A stretch of 44,923 bases of DNA from Rhodospirillales bacterium (GCA_025351925.1 JANXVC010000273.1:1-44923); one strand, 5' to 3'. Positions 35,674-44,350 are shown, numbered from the stretch's first letter. The notes: generated by a model from the letters alone, not told the origin. Made by a program: numbers and translations.

Positions 35674-36468
35674 AAAATCTTGGTGGAAACGCGCCTGCGT
35701 ACTGTCCAGCACATCCACCCGCATCGGCCCCGGACCCTGCGGAACGAAGCCGAAGGTGATAACCGGGTCCTCGCTCAACGAGATATCGGCATCCACGCTC
35801 AGCACCAGCGCGTCGCCGTAGCGCACCGTGACGTCCTGGATATAGCGTGGCGGGACAAATAGGTGGGAGACCTGGTCCACCTGCATGCCGTTATTATTCG
35901 GATGGCTGATGAGCAGATGCGCAGTCGCAGCCTCGCCGTCATGCAGCGGCGCCTCGCCATCGAGACGCAGTCGCATCTGGCCAAGCCGCGACATGGCGAC
36001 CTGCGGGTCTTTGGTCGAGGGCGCCGAACAGCCGCCAGCCGCTTTCACGTAGCGCTCGGACGCATACAGATGACCGTCTTCAGTCTCCGCCACGGCGTGT
36101 ACCGAGGTGTACTGGTCCACACGGATGCGCGTCTTCAGGCTGCGCGGATCGGCAGCCGGGCCAAACTTGAAGGTTCCGGCAAGCGGTGACGGGTTGCCAT
36201 CCACCACGAGCCAAACCGCCTTTACCCGGCCCGGCCCGGCGCCGCCACCGGCCGAGAGGCTGATGGTCACCGGAACCAATGCCGCATCCAAAGCACGAAC
36301 CGGCGCGTCGAGGGCAATGACCCCGCTGCCGTCCGTAACCTCGCGGTCGCCGAATACCGCGTGCTTCAGGTCAACCCAACGGGTGGCGCGGACCTCAGCG
36401 TCCTCTTCCGCCCAGGCCGGCACAACCAGGCATAGCGTCAATCCCAATGCTGCTACGATTGCTCTCAT
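35650..36468 (-). CDS. Quinoprotein dehydrogenase-associated SoxYZ-like carrier
   Basis: Periplasmic 272-residue fusion of a SoxY-like and a SoxZ-like beta-sandwich. Signal peptide MRAIVAALGLTLCLVVPAWA. The SoxY-like half ends in VKAAGGCSAPS with Cys147, equivalent to the thiol swinging-arm of SoxY (normally GGCGG); the SoxZ-like half holds HPNNNGMQVDQ and FVPPRYIQDV. Such fusions occur next to PQQ dehydrogenases with a metallohydrolase partner, as here; what they carry is not known. Start ATG 36468. Confidence 0.9.
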   Translation of the reverse strand: MRAIVAALGLTLCLVVPAWAEEDAEVRATRWVDLKHAVFGDREVTDGSGVIALDAPVRALDAALVPVTISLSAGGGAGPGRVKAVWLVVDGNPSPLAGTFKFGPAADPRSLKTRIRVDQYTSVHAVAETEDGHLYASERYVKAAGGCSAPSTKDPQVAMSRLGQMRLRLDGEAPLHDGEAATAHLLISHPNNNGMQVDQVSHLFVPPRYIQDVTVRYGDALVLSVDADISLSEDPVITFGFVPQGPGPMRVDVLDSTQARFHQDFSLASERS

Positions 36469-36506
36469 GTGCTCCACCCCGTTGTCGCGGCCCGCCTCGC
36501 GCCGGC

Positions 36507-37439
36507 CTACTCCCACTCGAGCTCCTTGAACGCGCTCGTCACGTTGCGGCCGTTGTAGTCGTCGAACAGCATCCAGTGGTCCCGTTCCGCCAAGCCGACC
36601 GTCGCTACCGCCTGTTCGATGTCGCCGCCATGAGAAATGATGGCGCGGATATCGCGAACAAGGCCGCCCAGATAGCGCTCCTGCGGCAAGGCGGCCGCGG
36701 GCCAGGGCACGGCAACCGGTCCATGCCCCGGCACCGCACGGGTCGCGGGCGAACTCCGCAGCGCCTTTGTCTGCGCCAGCCAGCCCAGGATGCTGCCGTC
36801 CAGCGCTGGAACCCGGTCAACGAACAGCAGGTCGCCCAGCCACAGCGTGCCGGTCGCCTCGTCCAGAATCGACAAGTCATTGTCGGTGTGCGCCGTCGGA
36901 TGCGCCTGGACCCGCAGGCTGCGTGCGCCGAGGTCGAGCGTCATCGTGCCTTCAACAAGCAGGTCAGGCTTGGCATAGTCGCCCGCCTCCTCAATGCCCA
37001 GCACGTCGGCCAGGCTATTGCGATAGAACTCGCCGCGCTGGACCAGCATCCCCGCCATGCGGGCATGTCCGACGAACGCCGGCTTGTCCGCTGCAAACGC
37101 TACAGCGCCGAAAACGTGGTCTGGGTGCATATGCGTCAGCACAACGTACCTGATCGGCAGGTCGGTCCGCTCCCGTATGCTGGCGCGCAGCCGTTCGCCA
37201 TCCGCACGGCTGCCGCCAGGGTCGAGGACGGCGACGCTGGCGCTGCCGATGACGAAGCCGATATTGGCGATGCCGTCCTGGTTCTCCACCGTGGCCTCCT
37301 CATGCACACCCTGACGGACATGGATGCCGGGTGCGACCTCGACCATCGCGAACGGCGCTGCCGCGACGGGGGTCGCGATGCCGCGGGCGGGACGCATTGC
37401 GGCGAGCGTCGCCAGCAGCAGCGCGTCCCGTCGCCTCAC
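36507..37439 (-). CDS. Quinoprotein relay system zinc metallohydrolase
   Basis: Metallo-beta-lactamase-fold protein of 310 residues. Zinc motif THMHPDH (His103, His105, Asp107, His108), a further HTDND and PGHGP. Basic start MRRRDALLLATLAAM suggests export. It starts at GTG 37439, overlapping the pqqE TGA (GTGA). Related to SoxH and paired with the SoxYZ-like carrier 38 bases downstream, consistent with releasing a group from the carrier thiol (inference). Confidence 0.9.
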   Translation of the reverse strand: MRRRDALLLATLAAMRPARGIATPVAAAPFAMVEVAPGIHVRQGVHEEATVENQDGIANIGFVIGSASVAVLDPGGSRADGERLRASIRERTDLPIRYVVLTHMHPDHVFGAVAFAADKPAFVGHARMAGMLVQRGEFYRNSLADVLGIEEAGDYAKPDLLVEGTMTLDLGARSLRVQAHPTAHTDNDLSILDEATGTLWLGDLLFVDRVPALDGSILGWLAQTKALRSSPATRAVPGHGPVAVPWPAAALPQERYLGGLVRDIRAIISHGGDIEQAVATVGLAERDHWMLFDDYNGRNVTSAFKELEWE

Positions 37440-38578
37440 TTGACGAGGGCTGCGGTGCGAATGCGGCGATACACCAGGTCGGGAGCCGGGCCAGCCGCCG
37501 CGACGGCGTCAGAAGCCGCCACGGCGTCGGCCATCATAAAGTGGTCGGGCGACATGGCGCAGGCCGGGTCGGTGGCCGCTGCGTCACCGGTCATCGCGAA
37601 GGCCTGGCAGCGGCAGCCGCCCCAATCGACCTCACGCTGCTCGCAGGACCGGCAAGGCTCGGGCATCCATGCGGTGCCGCGGAACCGAGTGAAACCGGGA
37701 TCGTCCCGCCAGATCGCACCGAGCGACGTCGTGCGGACCGAGGGGAATTGAAAGCCCGGCAACGTCTCCGCCGCATGACATGGCAAAGCGAGTCCGGCCG
37801 GCGTGATGTTGATGATCCGCCGTGCCCAGCCGCCCATGCAGGCCTTCGGCCGAGCCGCATAGTAGTCCGGCACCACGTAGTCGATGGTGATGCGCCCGCG
37901 CAGGTCGGCCCGGGCCTGGGCCACGGCTGCGTTTGCCTGCTCCAGCTGCGCGCGGCTGGGCATTAGGGCAGCGCGATTGACCAGCGCCCAGCCGTAATAC
38001 TGCACGTGGGCAATCTCGATCCGGCTGGCCCCGAGCTCCTCACCGAGCGCCAGCATCTCTGGCAGACGGTCCAGGTTCTGCCGATGCACCACGAAGTTCG
38101 CCGTCAGCGGCAACCCGGCCTCGCGGATCTGCTGCGACACCACAAGCTTGCGGGCATGGCCATTACGGTAGCCGCCGATGCGGTCCGCCTGCGCTGCGTC
38201 AGCGTCCTGGAAGCTGAGCTGCACGTGGTCCAGTCCGGCGTCCGCCAACGCCGCAAGCGACGCAGCGTCCAGCGTTACGCCCGACGTGATGAGGTTGCTA
38301 TATAGCCCGCACGCCGCAGCGTGACGAACCATCTCAAGCAAATCCCTACGCGCCGTCGGCTCGCCGCCAGAGAAATGCACCTGCAGCACGCCCAGCGCCG
38401 CCGCTTCCTCCAGCACACGAAGCCAGGTCGCAGTGTCCAGTTCGGACGCGGCGCGTTCCATCTCCAGCGGGTTGGCGCAGTATGGGCATTGCAGCGGGCA
38501 GCGATGGGTCAGCTCGGCCAGCAACGCCAACGGCGGCTCGATCGCCGCCACGGGTGGAATTGGCAGCAGTGCATTCAT
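37436..38578 (-). CDS. pqqE: PQQ biosynthesis radical SAM protein PqqE
   Basis: Joins Glu16 and Tyr20 of the PqqA peptide by a carbon-carbon bond, the first PQQ step. 380 residues. Radical SAM cluster Cys27, Cys31, Cys34 (RCPLQCPYC), GGEPTARRDL, and C-terminal SPASM cysteines (CMGGWARR, the pair CRSC, WGGCRCQA, a late Ala-Cys-Ala). Start ATG 38578 overlaps pqqD by 4 bases. Confidence 0.97.
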   Translation of the reverse strand: MNALLPIPPVAAIEPPLALLAELTHRCPLQCPYCANPLEMERAASELDTATWLRVLEEAAALGVLQVHFSGGEPTARRDLLEMVRHAAACGLYSNLITSGVTLDAASLAALADAGLDHVQLSFQDADAAQADRIGGYRNGHARKLVVSQQIREAGLPLTANFVVHRQNLDRLPEMLALGEELGASRIEIAHVQYYGWALVNRAALMPSRAQLEQANAAVAQARADLRGRITIDYVVPDYYAARPKACMGGWARRIINITPAGLALPCHAAETLPGFQFPSVRTTSLGAIWRDDPGFTRFRGTAWMPEPCRSCEQREVDWGGCRCQAFAMTGDAAATDPACAMSPDHFMMADAVAASDAVAAAGPAPDLVYRRIRTAALVK

Positions 38579-38868
38579 AGCCGGATCGCTCCTTTGACCA
38601 CCAAATCCTGCAGCATAGCTTCGACGTCCGCCGCGATCATATCACGTGACGCGTTGAATTTCGTCGCGAGGATATCGACGATGTCCGAAACACTCCGGGC
38701 ACCATCGACCAATTTCAGCACTTCGACCGCAGGCTCATCCAAGAGAAACAGCCGCTCAGGCGCTAGAACGACCCATGCATTACGCACGGTGTCGTGCCGT
38801 AGCCGGAAGCCGCGGTTGAAGGCGGGCACAACAGCAATCGCCTCCTCACCCACCGTGCCTTCAATCAT
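38575..38868 (-). CDS. pqqD: PQQ biosynthesis peptide chaperone PqqD
   Basis: 97-residue RRE-type protein that binds PqqA and delivers it to PqqE. Typical features: VPAFNRGFRLRHDTVRNAWV at the N-terminal half, APERLFLLDEPAVEVL and the helical C-terminus. Start ATG 38868 overlaps the pqqC stop (ATGA). Confidence 0.95.
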   Translation of the reverse strand: MIEGTVGEEAIAVVPAFNRGFRLRHDTVRNAWVVLAPERLFLLDEPAVEVLKLVDGARSVSDIVDILATKFNASRDMIAADVEAMLQDLVVKGAIRL

Positions 38869-39599
38869 ATAGTCGGCACGAAGGCGCCCGGCGGCACGCG
38901 GCCCGGCTCGACATAGGCATAGTGCAGCGCGTCCAGCTGCGACCACAGCACGTCGCACTTGAAGCGTAGCGCCGCCAGGACCTGCTCCTGCTGCGGCCGG
39001 GTGCGGGCGTGCTCGTCGATGTAGGCCAAGGCGAAATCCACGTCCTTCGGCGCCTGCGTCATGCGCGGGGCGAAGTAGGCAAGGGTGTCCTTGGTGATGA
39101 AGTCGTAGTTGGCGAGCATGCCCGATACGCGCTCGGCGATGATGGTCGGCGAGAACATCTCTGTCAGCGACGACGCGATCGCCTCGAGGATGCTGCGGTC
39201 GCGCACGAATGCGACGTAGGCGTCCACCGCAAATCGGGTGCCGGGCAGAATCCCGTCGGTGGTCTCGACATAGGCCCTGTCTAAACCAACGCCCTCGGCC
39301 AGCTTTAGCCAGCGCGCCACGCCGCCGAGGCCCGGCCCTGTGCCGTCGTGATCGTCCAGCCGGCTGCGCCAGGCCCGACGCAGGTCAGCGGTCGGCAGCC
39401 GGGCAAGCAAGGTCGCGTCCTTCGCCGGAATACGGCTTTGATAGTAGTAGCGATTGAGCGCCCATGCCTGCACTTGGGCGCGCGTCAACCGGCCGTCGTG
39501 CAGCATGCGGTGGAACGGATGATGGATATGATAGCGCTCATCGCCGATCGCGTTCAGCGCGGCGCGCAGGTCGGACGGGGACAGGACGCGGTTGCTCAC
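38865..39599 (-). CDS. pqqC: Pyrroloquinoline-quinone synthase PqqC
   Basis: Catalyses the final ring closure and eight-electron oxidation to PQQ with oxygen, without metal. 244 residues with the heme-oxygenase-like fold: YHIHHPFHRMLHDGRLTR, AWALNRYYYQSRIPAKDA, and the C-terminal YAYVEPGRVPPGAF. Starts at GTG 39599, overlapping pqqB TGA (GTGA). Confidence 0.96.
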   Translation of the reverse strand: MSNRVLSPSDLRAALNAIGDERYHIHHPFHRMLHDGRLTRAQVQAWALNRYYYQSRIPAKDATLLARLPTADLRRAWRSRLDDHDGTGPGLGGVARWLKLAEGVGLDRAYVETTDGILPGTRFAVDAYVAFVRDRSILEAIASSLTEMFSPTIIAERVSGMLANYDFITKDTLAYFAPRMTQAPKDVDFALAYIDEHARTRPQQEQVLAALRFKCDVLWSQLDALHYAYVEPGRVPPGAFVPTI

Positions 39600-40516
39600 A
39601 AGGTTAGCTCCATTCCGTCATAAGCTACCTCCCATCCGGCGGCGGCGACCTCGGCACGCTCGGGCGAGTCGTCCAACAGGATGGGATTCGAATTATTGAT
39701 GTGCAGCAAGATGCGCCGCTGCACATTCAGCCCGGTAAACGCCGCTAAAGTCCCGTCCGAGCCAGACACGCTCATGTGCCCCATACGCTGCCCGGTCTTT
39801 GGACCGATCCCTGCGCGGATCATCTCGTCATCCGTCCACAGCGTGCCATCAAAGAACACCGCGGCGGCATTGCGGAGGCGATCCGCCAGGCCCGATGTCA
39901 TTGCGGCGCAACTTGGCACGTAATACATTGTGCTCTGACCGTCGGAGACTACTGCGCCGACCGTTTGGTCGGATTCTTCAAGCGCCGGGATCGTGCCGGG
40001 CTGTTCCAGATAGAGTGGCACTTTGCCAGGCACGGCAAAGAGAGTGACTGTCAGTCCACTCGCGCGCCCATCCGGCAAAGTCACTGGGCAGGGAGCATCG
40101 AGCGTGATCATTTGTCGGGTCACGATGCTGCGGTCGAGCACCTCGAAGATCGGATTGTCATCTAAAACGCGATGGACACGCGAAGTAGCGAGAACGGTGA
40201 ACGCCTGACGCTCGCGCAGCGTCAGCAACCCTGCAATCGCGTCAACGTCACCCCCGGTCAATATAACCGCAGCGATCGGCGAGGAGCGCAAACCCTGATT
40301 TGGTCGCAAGACTGCAGTTTGCTCGATCTGCTGGCGAAGATCTGGAGAGGCGTTCAACAGTATCCAGTGCTGATTGTCAGCACTAATGGCAATCGATGCC
40401 TGGGTGCATGGACGGGCGGCCGGGTCACCGGAACGGGCGCGTCGGCAAGATTGAGCGTTGGAATTCCATTGCGGAAAAGCGCCACCGGCTGCGGTGCCAA
40501 GCACGACTACGCGCAT
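39596..40516 (-). CDS. pqqB: PQQ biosynthesis protein PqqB
   Basis: Metallo-beta-lactamase-fold hydroxylase acting on the tyrosine of the PqqA-derived intermediate. 306 residues. It opens MRVVVLGTAAGGAFPQWN, then CRRARSGDPAA, VILTGGDVDAIAGLLTLRE (the modified metal motif) and LLHINNSNPIL near the C-terminus, all typical. Start ATG 40516, 86 bases downstream of pqqA. Confidence 0.96.
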   Translation of the reverse strand: MRVVVLGTAAGGAFPQWNSNAQSCRRARSGDPAARPCTQASIAISADNQHWILLNASPDLRQQIEQTAVLRPNQGLRSSPIAAVILTGGDVDAIAGLLTLRERQAFTVLATSRVHRVLDDNPIFEVLDRSIVTRQMITLDAPCPVTLPDGRASGLTVTLFAVPGKVPLYLEQPGTIPALEESDQTVGAVVSDGQSTMYYVPSCAAMTSGLADRLRNAAAVFFDGTLWTDDEMIRAGIGPKTGQRMGHMSVSGSDGTLAAFTGLNVQRRILLHINNSNPILLDDSPERAEVAAAGWEVAYDGMELTL

Positions 40517-40546
40517 GGGATACTTGGGCTACACGTTCTAGCGAGA

Positions 40547-40585
40547 GCCCTGAGGCCAGAATGCGAAACGCACCGATCTCAGGGC
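40547..40585. terminator. pqqA-pqqB intercistronic hairpin
   Basis: GCCCTGAG (40547-40554) and CTCAGGGC (40578-40585) are exact complements; a small inner stem TGCG-AAA-CGCA can form in the loop. Located 18 bases after the pqqA stop on the minus strand. May attenuate readthrough so that pqqA message exceeds pqqB-E. Confidence 0.55.
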
Positions 40586-40602
40586 GCTGCCAGAAAGTGC
40601 GC

Positions 40603-40686
40603 TTACTTCTTCAGGTCAGCGCAGGCATAGGAGTTGATTTCCGCGCCGAGAGCAATCTCAACGATCTTCGGGGTATTCCAGGCCAT
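40603..40686 (-). CDS. pqqA: PQQ precursor peptide PqqA
   Basis: 27-residue peptide MAWNTPKIVEIALGAEINSY followed by ACADLKK. Glu16 and Tyr20 (EINSY) are the residues joined and converted into PQQ. The start ATG at 40686 has a strong GGAGGA 5 bases upstream. First gene of pqqABCDE. Confidence 0.97.
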   Translation of the reverse strand: MAWNTPKIVEIALGAEINSYACADLKK

Positions 40687-40717
40687 TAAATCCTCCGTTT
40701 TTTGTTAAGCGAGGCGC

Positions 40718-40747
40718 AATCTATGATTGCAGCATATAGCTAGTCAA
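40718..40747 (-). promoter_or_regulatory. Predicted pqqA promoter
   Basis: Minus strand TTGACT (40747-40742) and TAGATT (40723-40718) with 18 bases between resemble -35/-10 boxes 32 bases before the pqqA start. The spacer contains TGCAGCATA (plus strand, 40728-40736), also present in the xoxF control region. Prediction from motif only. Confidence 0.45.
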
Positions 40748-40867
40748 GTATCGCCGCTCTGCCACGCCCATAACCGTACCCTTGGGATCACGAGGTCGTG
40801 TTTCGACCCTACGGAAATGCCGGCAATGCCGGTCGTTGTGGCCGGAACGCATAAACGGAGGGAAGCA

Positions 40868-41404
40868 ATGCACAATCGATCCAAAATTACCGCGGGTTTG
40901 GCGGCACTTTGCCTTGGCTTGACTGCCATCCCGACCGGCGCTGCTGCCGGGCCCTGTTCAGACCAAATCGCTGAACTCGGCCGTAAGCTGGCCCAAAGCC
41001 CAAGTCTCGGTCCAGTGACCACCGGTACGCTATCCGGCTCAAATCCCGGCAGTACGCCGTCCTCAGCTTCATCGGCAGCCCCGAGCGCCGCTTGAACCTC
41101 CGCTGACAAACGGGTGGGCGGCACGGCTGGAACCAAGGAACTGAACGCTGCCGTCGGCAACAACATCGCAACGTCGTCGCAAGACGTGCGGCGGCAGCAG
41201 GAGGGACTGCCGACCGCCGCCGCTGCGGCTGCAGCCGGCGGCGGCAAATCGGTCGAGACCACTCCGGGCCAGGCTGGCAGTTCAACGCTGAACGACCGCA
41301 TGTCGCAGGCCAAGATGGAGTTGGAAAAGGCGCGTATGCTGGACCAAAAGGATGACTTGTCCTGCAGCGGATCTATCGATCGCGTGCGGCAGTTGGCCGG
41401 CTGA
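40868..41404 (+). pseudogene. Secreted protein gene with in-frame TGA at codon 76
   Basis: One reading frame runs from the ATG at 40868 (GGAGGGA upstream, signal peptide ending TGAAA) through GPCSDQIAELGRKLAQSPSL and an Ala/Ser-rich stretch to a TGA at 41093-41095. It then continues in the same frame with GGTAGTKELNAAVGNN, QQEGLPTAAA, a helix rich in Lys/Glu and a final CSGSIDRVRQLAG, to a stop at 41404. The two halves look like one roughly 177-residue exported protein seen in Acetobacteraceae; family function unknown. Nonsense mutation, sequencing error, readthrough, or a GTG restart at 41111 (no leader) are possible. Confidence 0.65.
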
Positions 41405-41414
41405 ATGGTGAAGC

Positions 41415-41486
41415 CCACCCTGCCTTGTTTGTCCGGCTCGGCAGGGTGGCCGGCTAGGCAGGGTGAAATGACCAGTCTTGCCTAGC
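41415..41486. terminator. Two adjacent hairpins between convergent genes
   Basis: First stem CCACCCTGCC (41415-41424) with GGCAGGGTGG (41440-41449), perfect 10 bp. Second stem GCTAGGCA (41453-41460) with TGCCTAGC (41479-41486), perfect 8 bp, overlapping the DUF1194 stop. GGCAGGGTG also recurs at 41457-41465 as a direct repeat. Likely a bidirectional terminator. Confidence 0.65.
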
Positions 41487-42210
41487 GGCTGGCCTCATGG
41501 ACGCAGTTCCCACATGGCAAGGCGCTGATTTCCGTTACGAATTTGCGCCGTATCGCGCGGTCGAAGTCGTCGAAGCTCTCGGCCGGAACCAGAAATGCAT
41601 TGGGGCCGCCTATGACATGATCCTGGTACCAGGCCTCGAGCGTCGCAGCCTCGTCGCCTTCCAGGATTGGCAGGCCGTTGACGGTGACGCCGATGCCGGC
41701 CAGCTCATCGCGCACTTGGTCGGTGGTCTCCTGCGGATTGCAGTTCTCCTGCCCGTCACCCGAGACATCAACGACCATGCGTTCGGCCGGCACCGGCAAT
41801 TGGGTCAGCAACTTGTCGGCGATGCTGCGCAGCGCGACCGACATGCAGGTGAAGCCGTTGCTGGCCCGGCGCAGGTGGCGAATTCGGCCAGCAAATTGCT
41901 GGACGTCACTGGCGCTGGTCAGCAGTGTCCAGGGCAGCGATAGTGCTGGCCGATTGGACCACTGCACCAATGCGATCAGCATGGACTGATGCGGCCCAGA
42001 AAGGACGCTTGCCTGGACCTCCCGCGCTTCAAGCGCGCTGGCGATGCCATTCATCTGCAGGGTGAAACGCGCGGCATCCACCGACTCCGACACATCGACG
42101 GCGAGGACCAGCGCCAAGTCCACACGCTCCTTTTCCGCAGCCGCTGGGGACGCGAGGACGCTGAGCAGCGCAAGCAAGGCCGCGGACCGTATCAAAGCGC
42201 GGGGAGCCAT
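41482..42210 (-). CDS. DUF1194 (VWA-like) secreted protein
   Basis: 242 residues with signal peptide ending SPAAA. The von Willebrand A-like fold of DUF1194 is visible: LALVLAVDVSESVDAARF with Asp39-x-Ser41-x-Ser43 of a MIDAS metal site, LIALVQWSN, and VVDVSGDGQENC. Two late cysteines (CGNC). Follows the pentapeptide gene by 2 bases. In mxa clusters VWA proteins MxaC/MxaL help insert the metal; a similar role here is inference. Confidence 0.85.
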   Translation of the reverse strand: MAPRALIRSAALLALLSVLASPAAAEKERVDLALVLAVDVSESVDAARFTLQMNGIASALEAREVQASVLSGPHQSMLIALVQWSNRPALSLPWTLLTSASDVQQFAGRIRHLRRASNGFTCMSVALRSIADKLLTQLPVPAERMVVDVSGDGQENCNPQETTDQVRDELAGIGVTVNGLPILEGDEAATLEAWYQDHVIGGPNAFLVPAESFDDFDRAIRRKFVTEISALPCGNCVHEASR

Positions 42211-42212
42211 GC

Positions 42213-43022
42213 CTAGCGTTCGGCCAGATCAAGGTTGCGCATGCTGCCCAGCCCGGTTGCCTGGTCAAACCCGATGACGCCGCGCAGCGATGCGCGGTGC
42301 ACGTCCGCGCGGGCCAGGGCCGCGCCGGTGAAATCCGCGCCGTCCAATTGAGCCCCGGCCAGATCGGCCCCTTGCAGGTTGGCTCCTCTTAAGTTGGCGC
42401 CGCGCAGATCTGCGAACGCCAGGCGTACGCCCGACAGATCCGCGCCCGCCAGGTTGGCCCCGCCCATCCGGCAGCCGCTCAGGTCCGAGCGTAGGGCCGC
42501 CAGGAATTGCGTCCGCCCCAATTCCAGATGTGCATCGGCGAGGTTGGCGCCAGTCCAGTCGCCGTTGCCGAGCTTGGCCAGGAGGTGCGCCCCGGTCAGG
42601 TTGGCCTGACGGAAACGCGGCGCCTCGATGGCTGGATTTTCACCCAGCAGGGAGGACGCAGCCGGCAGGAACATCGTCGCCCCAGACAGGTTGGCGTTCG
42701 AGAAATCCGCGCGGATGATAATGGCCCGGTCCAAATCGGCGCCGGCCAGATTGGCGCCGACCAGACGCGCTCCGGTCAGGTCTGCGCCAAACAGGTTGGC
42801 ACCGGCGAGGTTGGCTCCGCTGAGATCAAGGTCGGCGAGGTCCAGCCGCGAAAGGTCCTTGCCCGCCAGGTCGGCCGGACGCCCGGCGCGCAACACCGCG
42901 ATCACCTGTCGGACCGTCATCGCTGCTGCGCCCGCCGGCCCGGCCGCTGTCAAACCCGCGAGCAGCGCGGCAATCAGCGCGATGGGTTTGGAGGTTCGTC
43001 GGCGCCCGGGCTGCTTCATCAT
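42213..43022 (-). CDS. Secreted pentapeptide-repeat protein
   Basis: 269 residues. Basic leader and hydrophobic stretch to about residue 33, then tandem A(D/N)LxG repeats: LDLADLDLSGANLAGANLFG, LVGANLAGADLDRAII, CRMGGANLAGADLSGVRL and others, forming a right-handed quadrilateral helix. A non-repeat segment (about 112-140) interrupts it. Likely periplasmic; binding partner unknown. Heads a two-gene operon with the DUF1194 gene. Confidence 0.9.
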   Translation of the reverse strand: MMKQPGRRRTSKPIALIAALLAGLTAAGPAGAAAMTVRQVIAVLRAGRPADLAGKDLSRLDLADLDLSGANLAGANLFGADLTGARLVGANLAGADLDRAIIIRADFSNANLSGATMFLPAASSLLGENPAIEAPRFRQANLTGAHLLAKLGNGDWTGANLADAHLELGRTQFLAALRSDLSGCRMGGANLAGADLSGVRLAFADLRGANLRGANLQGADLAGAQLDGADFTGAALARADVHRASLRGVIGFDQATGLGSMRNLDLAER

Positions 43023-43168
43023 AGCAGCCTACTCCGACAACTCAGGATGGCGCTACAGCGATCTCAGCCCCTTGTTCGGACAAACCCAGCTCTGGACAAA
43101 GATGGGGTGCTCGCACCAGGTTCCGGCTTCTCAGGGGGCCTGCCGTCCCCTAATCAAACGGAGCGCCC

Positions 43169-43771
43169 ATGTTCTACGACGTCGCCCACGGCCACGGCTT
43201 GCCGCATGACCCCGTGAAGGCGCTGATCGCACCGCGCCCGATCGGCTGGATTTGCGCCATGAGCGCCGCGGGCGAGCTGAACCTATCGCCATACTCGTTC
43301 TTTAATCAGGTCTCCGACCGGCCGCACATGGTCATGTTCTCCTCGGTCGGCCGCAAGGATGCCATCAGCTTCATCGAGGAGACCGGCGAGTTCACCTGCT
43401 CCATCGTCTCGTGGGAGCAGCGGGACGCGATGAACCGCACCTCGGCGCCGCTGCCGCGCGGGCAAAGCGAGTTCGAATACGCCGGGCTGGAGCCCGAGCC
43501 ATCCACGCTGATCCGCCCGCCCCGGGTCCGCGGCGCCCCAGCGGCGCTGGAGTGCCGCCTGGTCAAAACCGTGGAACTGACCCCGTTGGAGGGCGGCGAC
43601 GCTGCCTACATCATGGCGATCGGCCAGGTAGTCGGGGTTTATATTGACGACCGGGTCATACAGGATGGTTATGTGGACACGACGCGGCTGCAGATCATCA
43701 GCCGGGCCGGCTACCACGACTATTTCCTTGCCGACCACAAAATTACCCTGACACGGCCGACCAAGGCCTAA
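43169..43771 (+). CDS. Flavin reductase-like (FMN-binding split barrel) protein
   Basis: 200 residues. N-terminal ALIAPRPIGWICAMSAAGEL and NLSPYSFFNQVSDRPHMVMF match the flavin-reductase domain, with TGEFTCSIVSWEQRDAMNRT further on. Substrate or partner oxygenase unknown. Start ATG 43169; 28 bases before the GAF gene, likely the same transcript. The 146 bases upstream hold no gene. Confidence 0.9.
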   Translation: MFYDVAHGHGLPHDPVKALIAPRPIGWICAMSAAGELNLSPYSFFNQVSDRPHMVMFSSVGRKDAISFIEETGEFTCSIVSWEQRDAMNRTSAPLPRGQSEFEYAGLEPEPSTLIRPPRVRGAPAALECRLVKTVELTPLEGGDAAYIMAIGQVVGVYIDDRVIQDGYVDTTRLQIISRAGYHDYFLADHKITLTRPTKA

Positions 43772-43799
43772 CGGCTGTCCGGCAGTCTCGGAGAGCACC

Positions 43800-44273
43800 A
43801 TGACCGCATCCATCATTGCCGCTCACGCATCGTCCGATCAGCCCGGCGCGACGTTGCGCGCCCTCGACGCAGCGCTCGCCGAGACGCCGGGCCATATCCT
43901 GTTCACCATTTTGCTGCACCATCCCGAGACCCAGGAATCCGTGCGCTGCTACAGCAACCATCCGGCCGAGTATCCCGTCGGCGGCCGCAAGCCGCTCACC
44001 GATAGCGCCTGGATGCGCCGGGTGGTGCAGAACGGCGAGCCCTGGATCGGTCGCGACGCCCACGCGATCCGCGGCGCATTCTACGACCATGCGACCGTCC
44101 TGGCGCTCGGCTGCGAAGGCGTGCTGAACATGCCGGTGCGCTGGAAGGGCGAGACGGTCGGCACCTTGAACCTGCTCCACCGCGCGGGGCACTACACCGA
44201 GGCGCACATCCCGCACGTGGCGCTGCTGGCGCATTTGGCGTTGCCGGCGCTGCTGGCGTTCACCCCGGGCTAG
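43800..44273 (+). CDS. GAF domain protein
   Basis: 157-residue soluble protein consisting of one GAF domain: [59 protein letters not shown] and [11 protein letters not shown]. No output domain. Could be a small-molecule sensor or free-standing enzyme. Start ATG 43800 preceded by GGAGAG. Lies between the flavin-reductase and transporter genes. Confidence 0.88.
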   Translation: MTASIIAAHASSDQPGATLRALDAALAETPGHILFTILLHHPETQESVRCYSNHPAEYPVGGRKPLTDSAWMRRVVQNGEPWIGRDAHAIRGAFYDHATVLALGCEGVLNMPVRWKGETVGTLNLLHRAGHYTEAHIPHVALLAHLALPALLAFTPG

Positions 44274-44350
44274 ACCTTCCTCGCCGGCGTGTTCCGGCGC
44301 ATGCTCCCGGCAATATAGAATACCCCCTGAATTGCAAACCGGAGAGCAGC

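Noticed and set aside
36447-37751. 434-codon plus-strand frame across the metallohydrolase and pqqE
   Set aside because: Antisense to two well-supported genes and low-complexity Arg/Ala-rich product.
41093-41095. Selenocysteine at the in-frame TGA near pqqA
   Set aside because: The surrounding residues are an Ala/Ser-rich linker without a redox motif; nonsense mutation or error is simpler.
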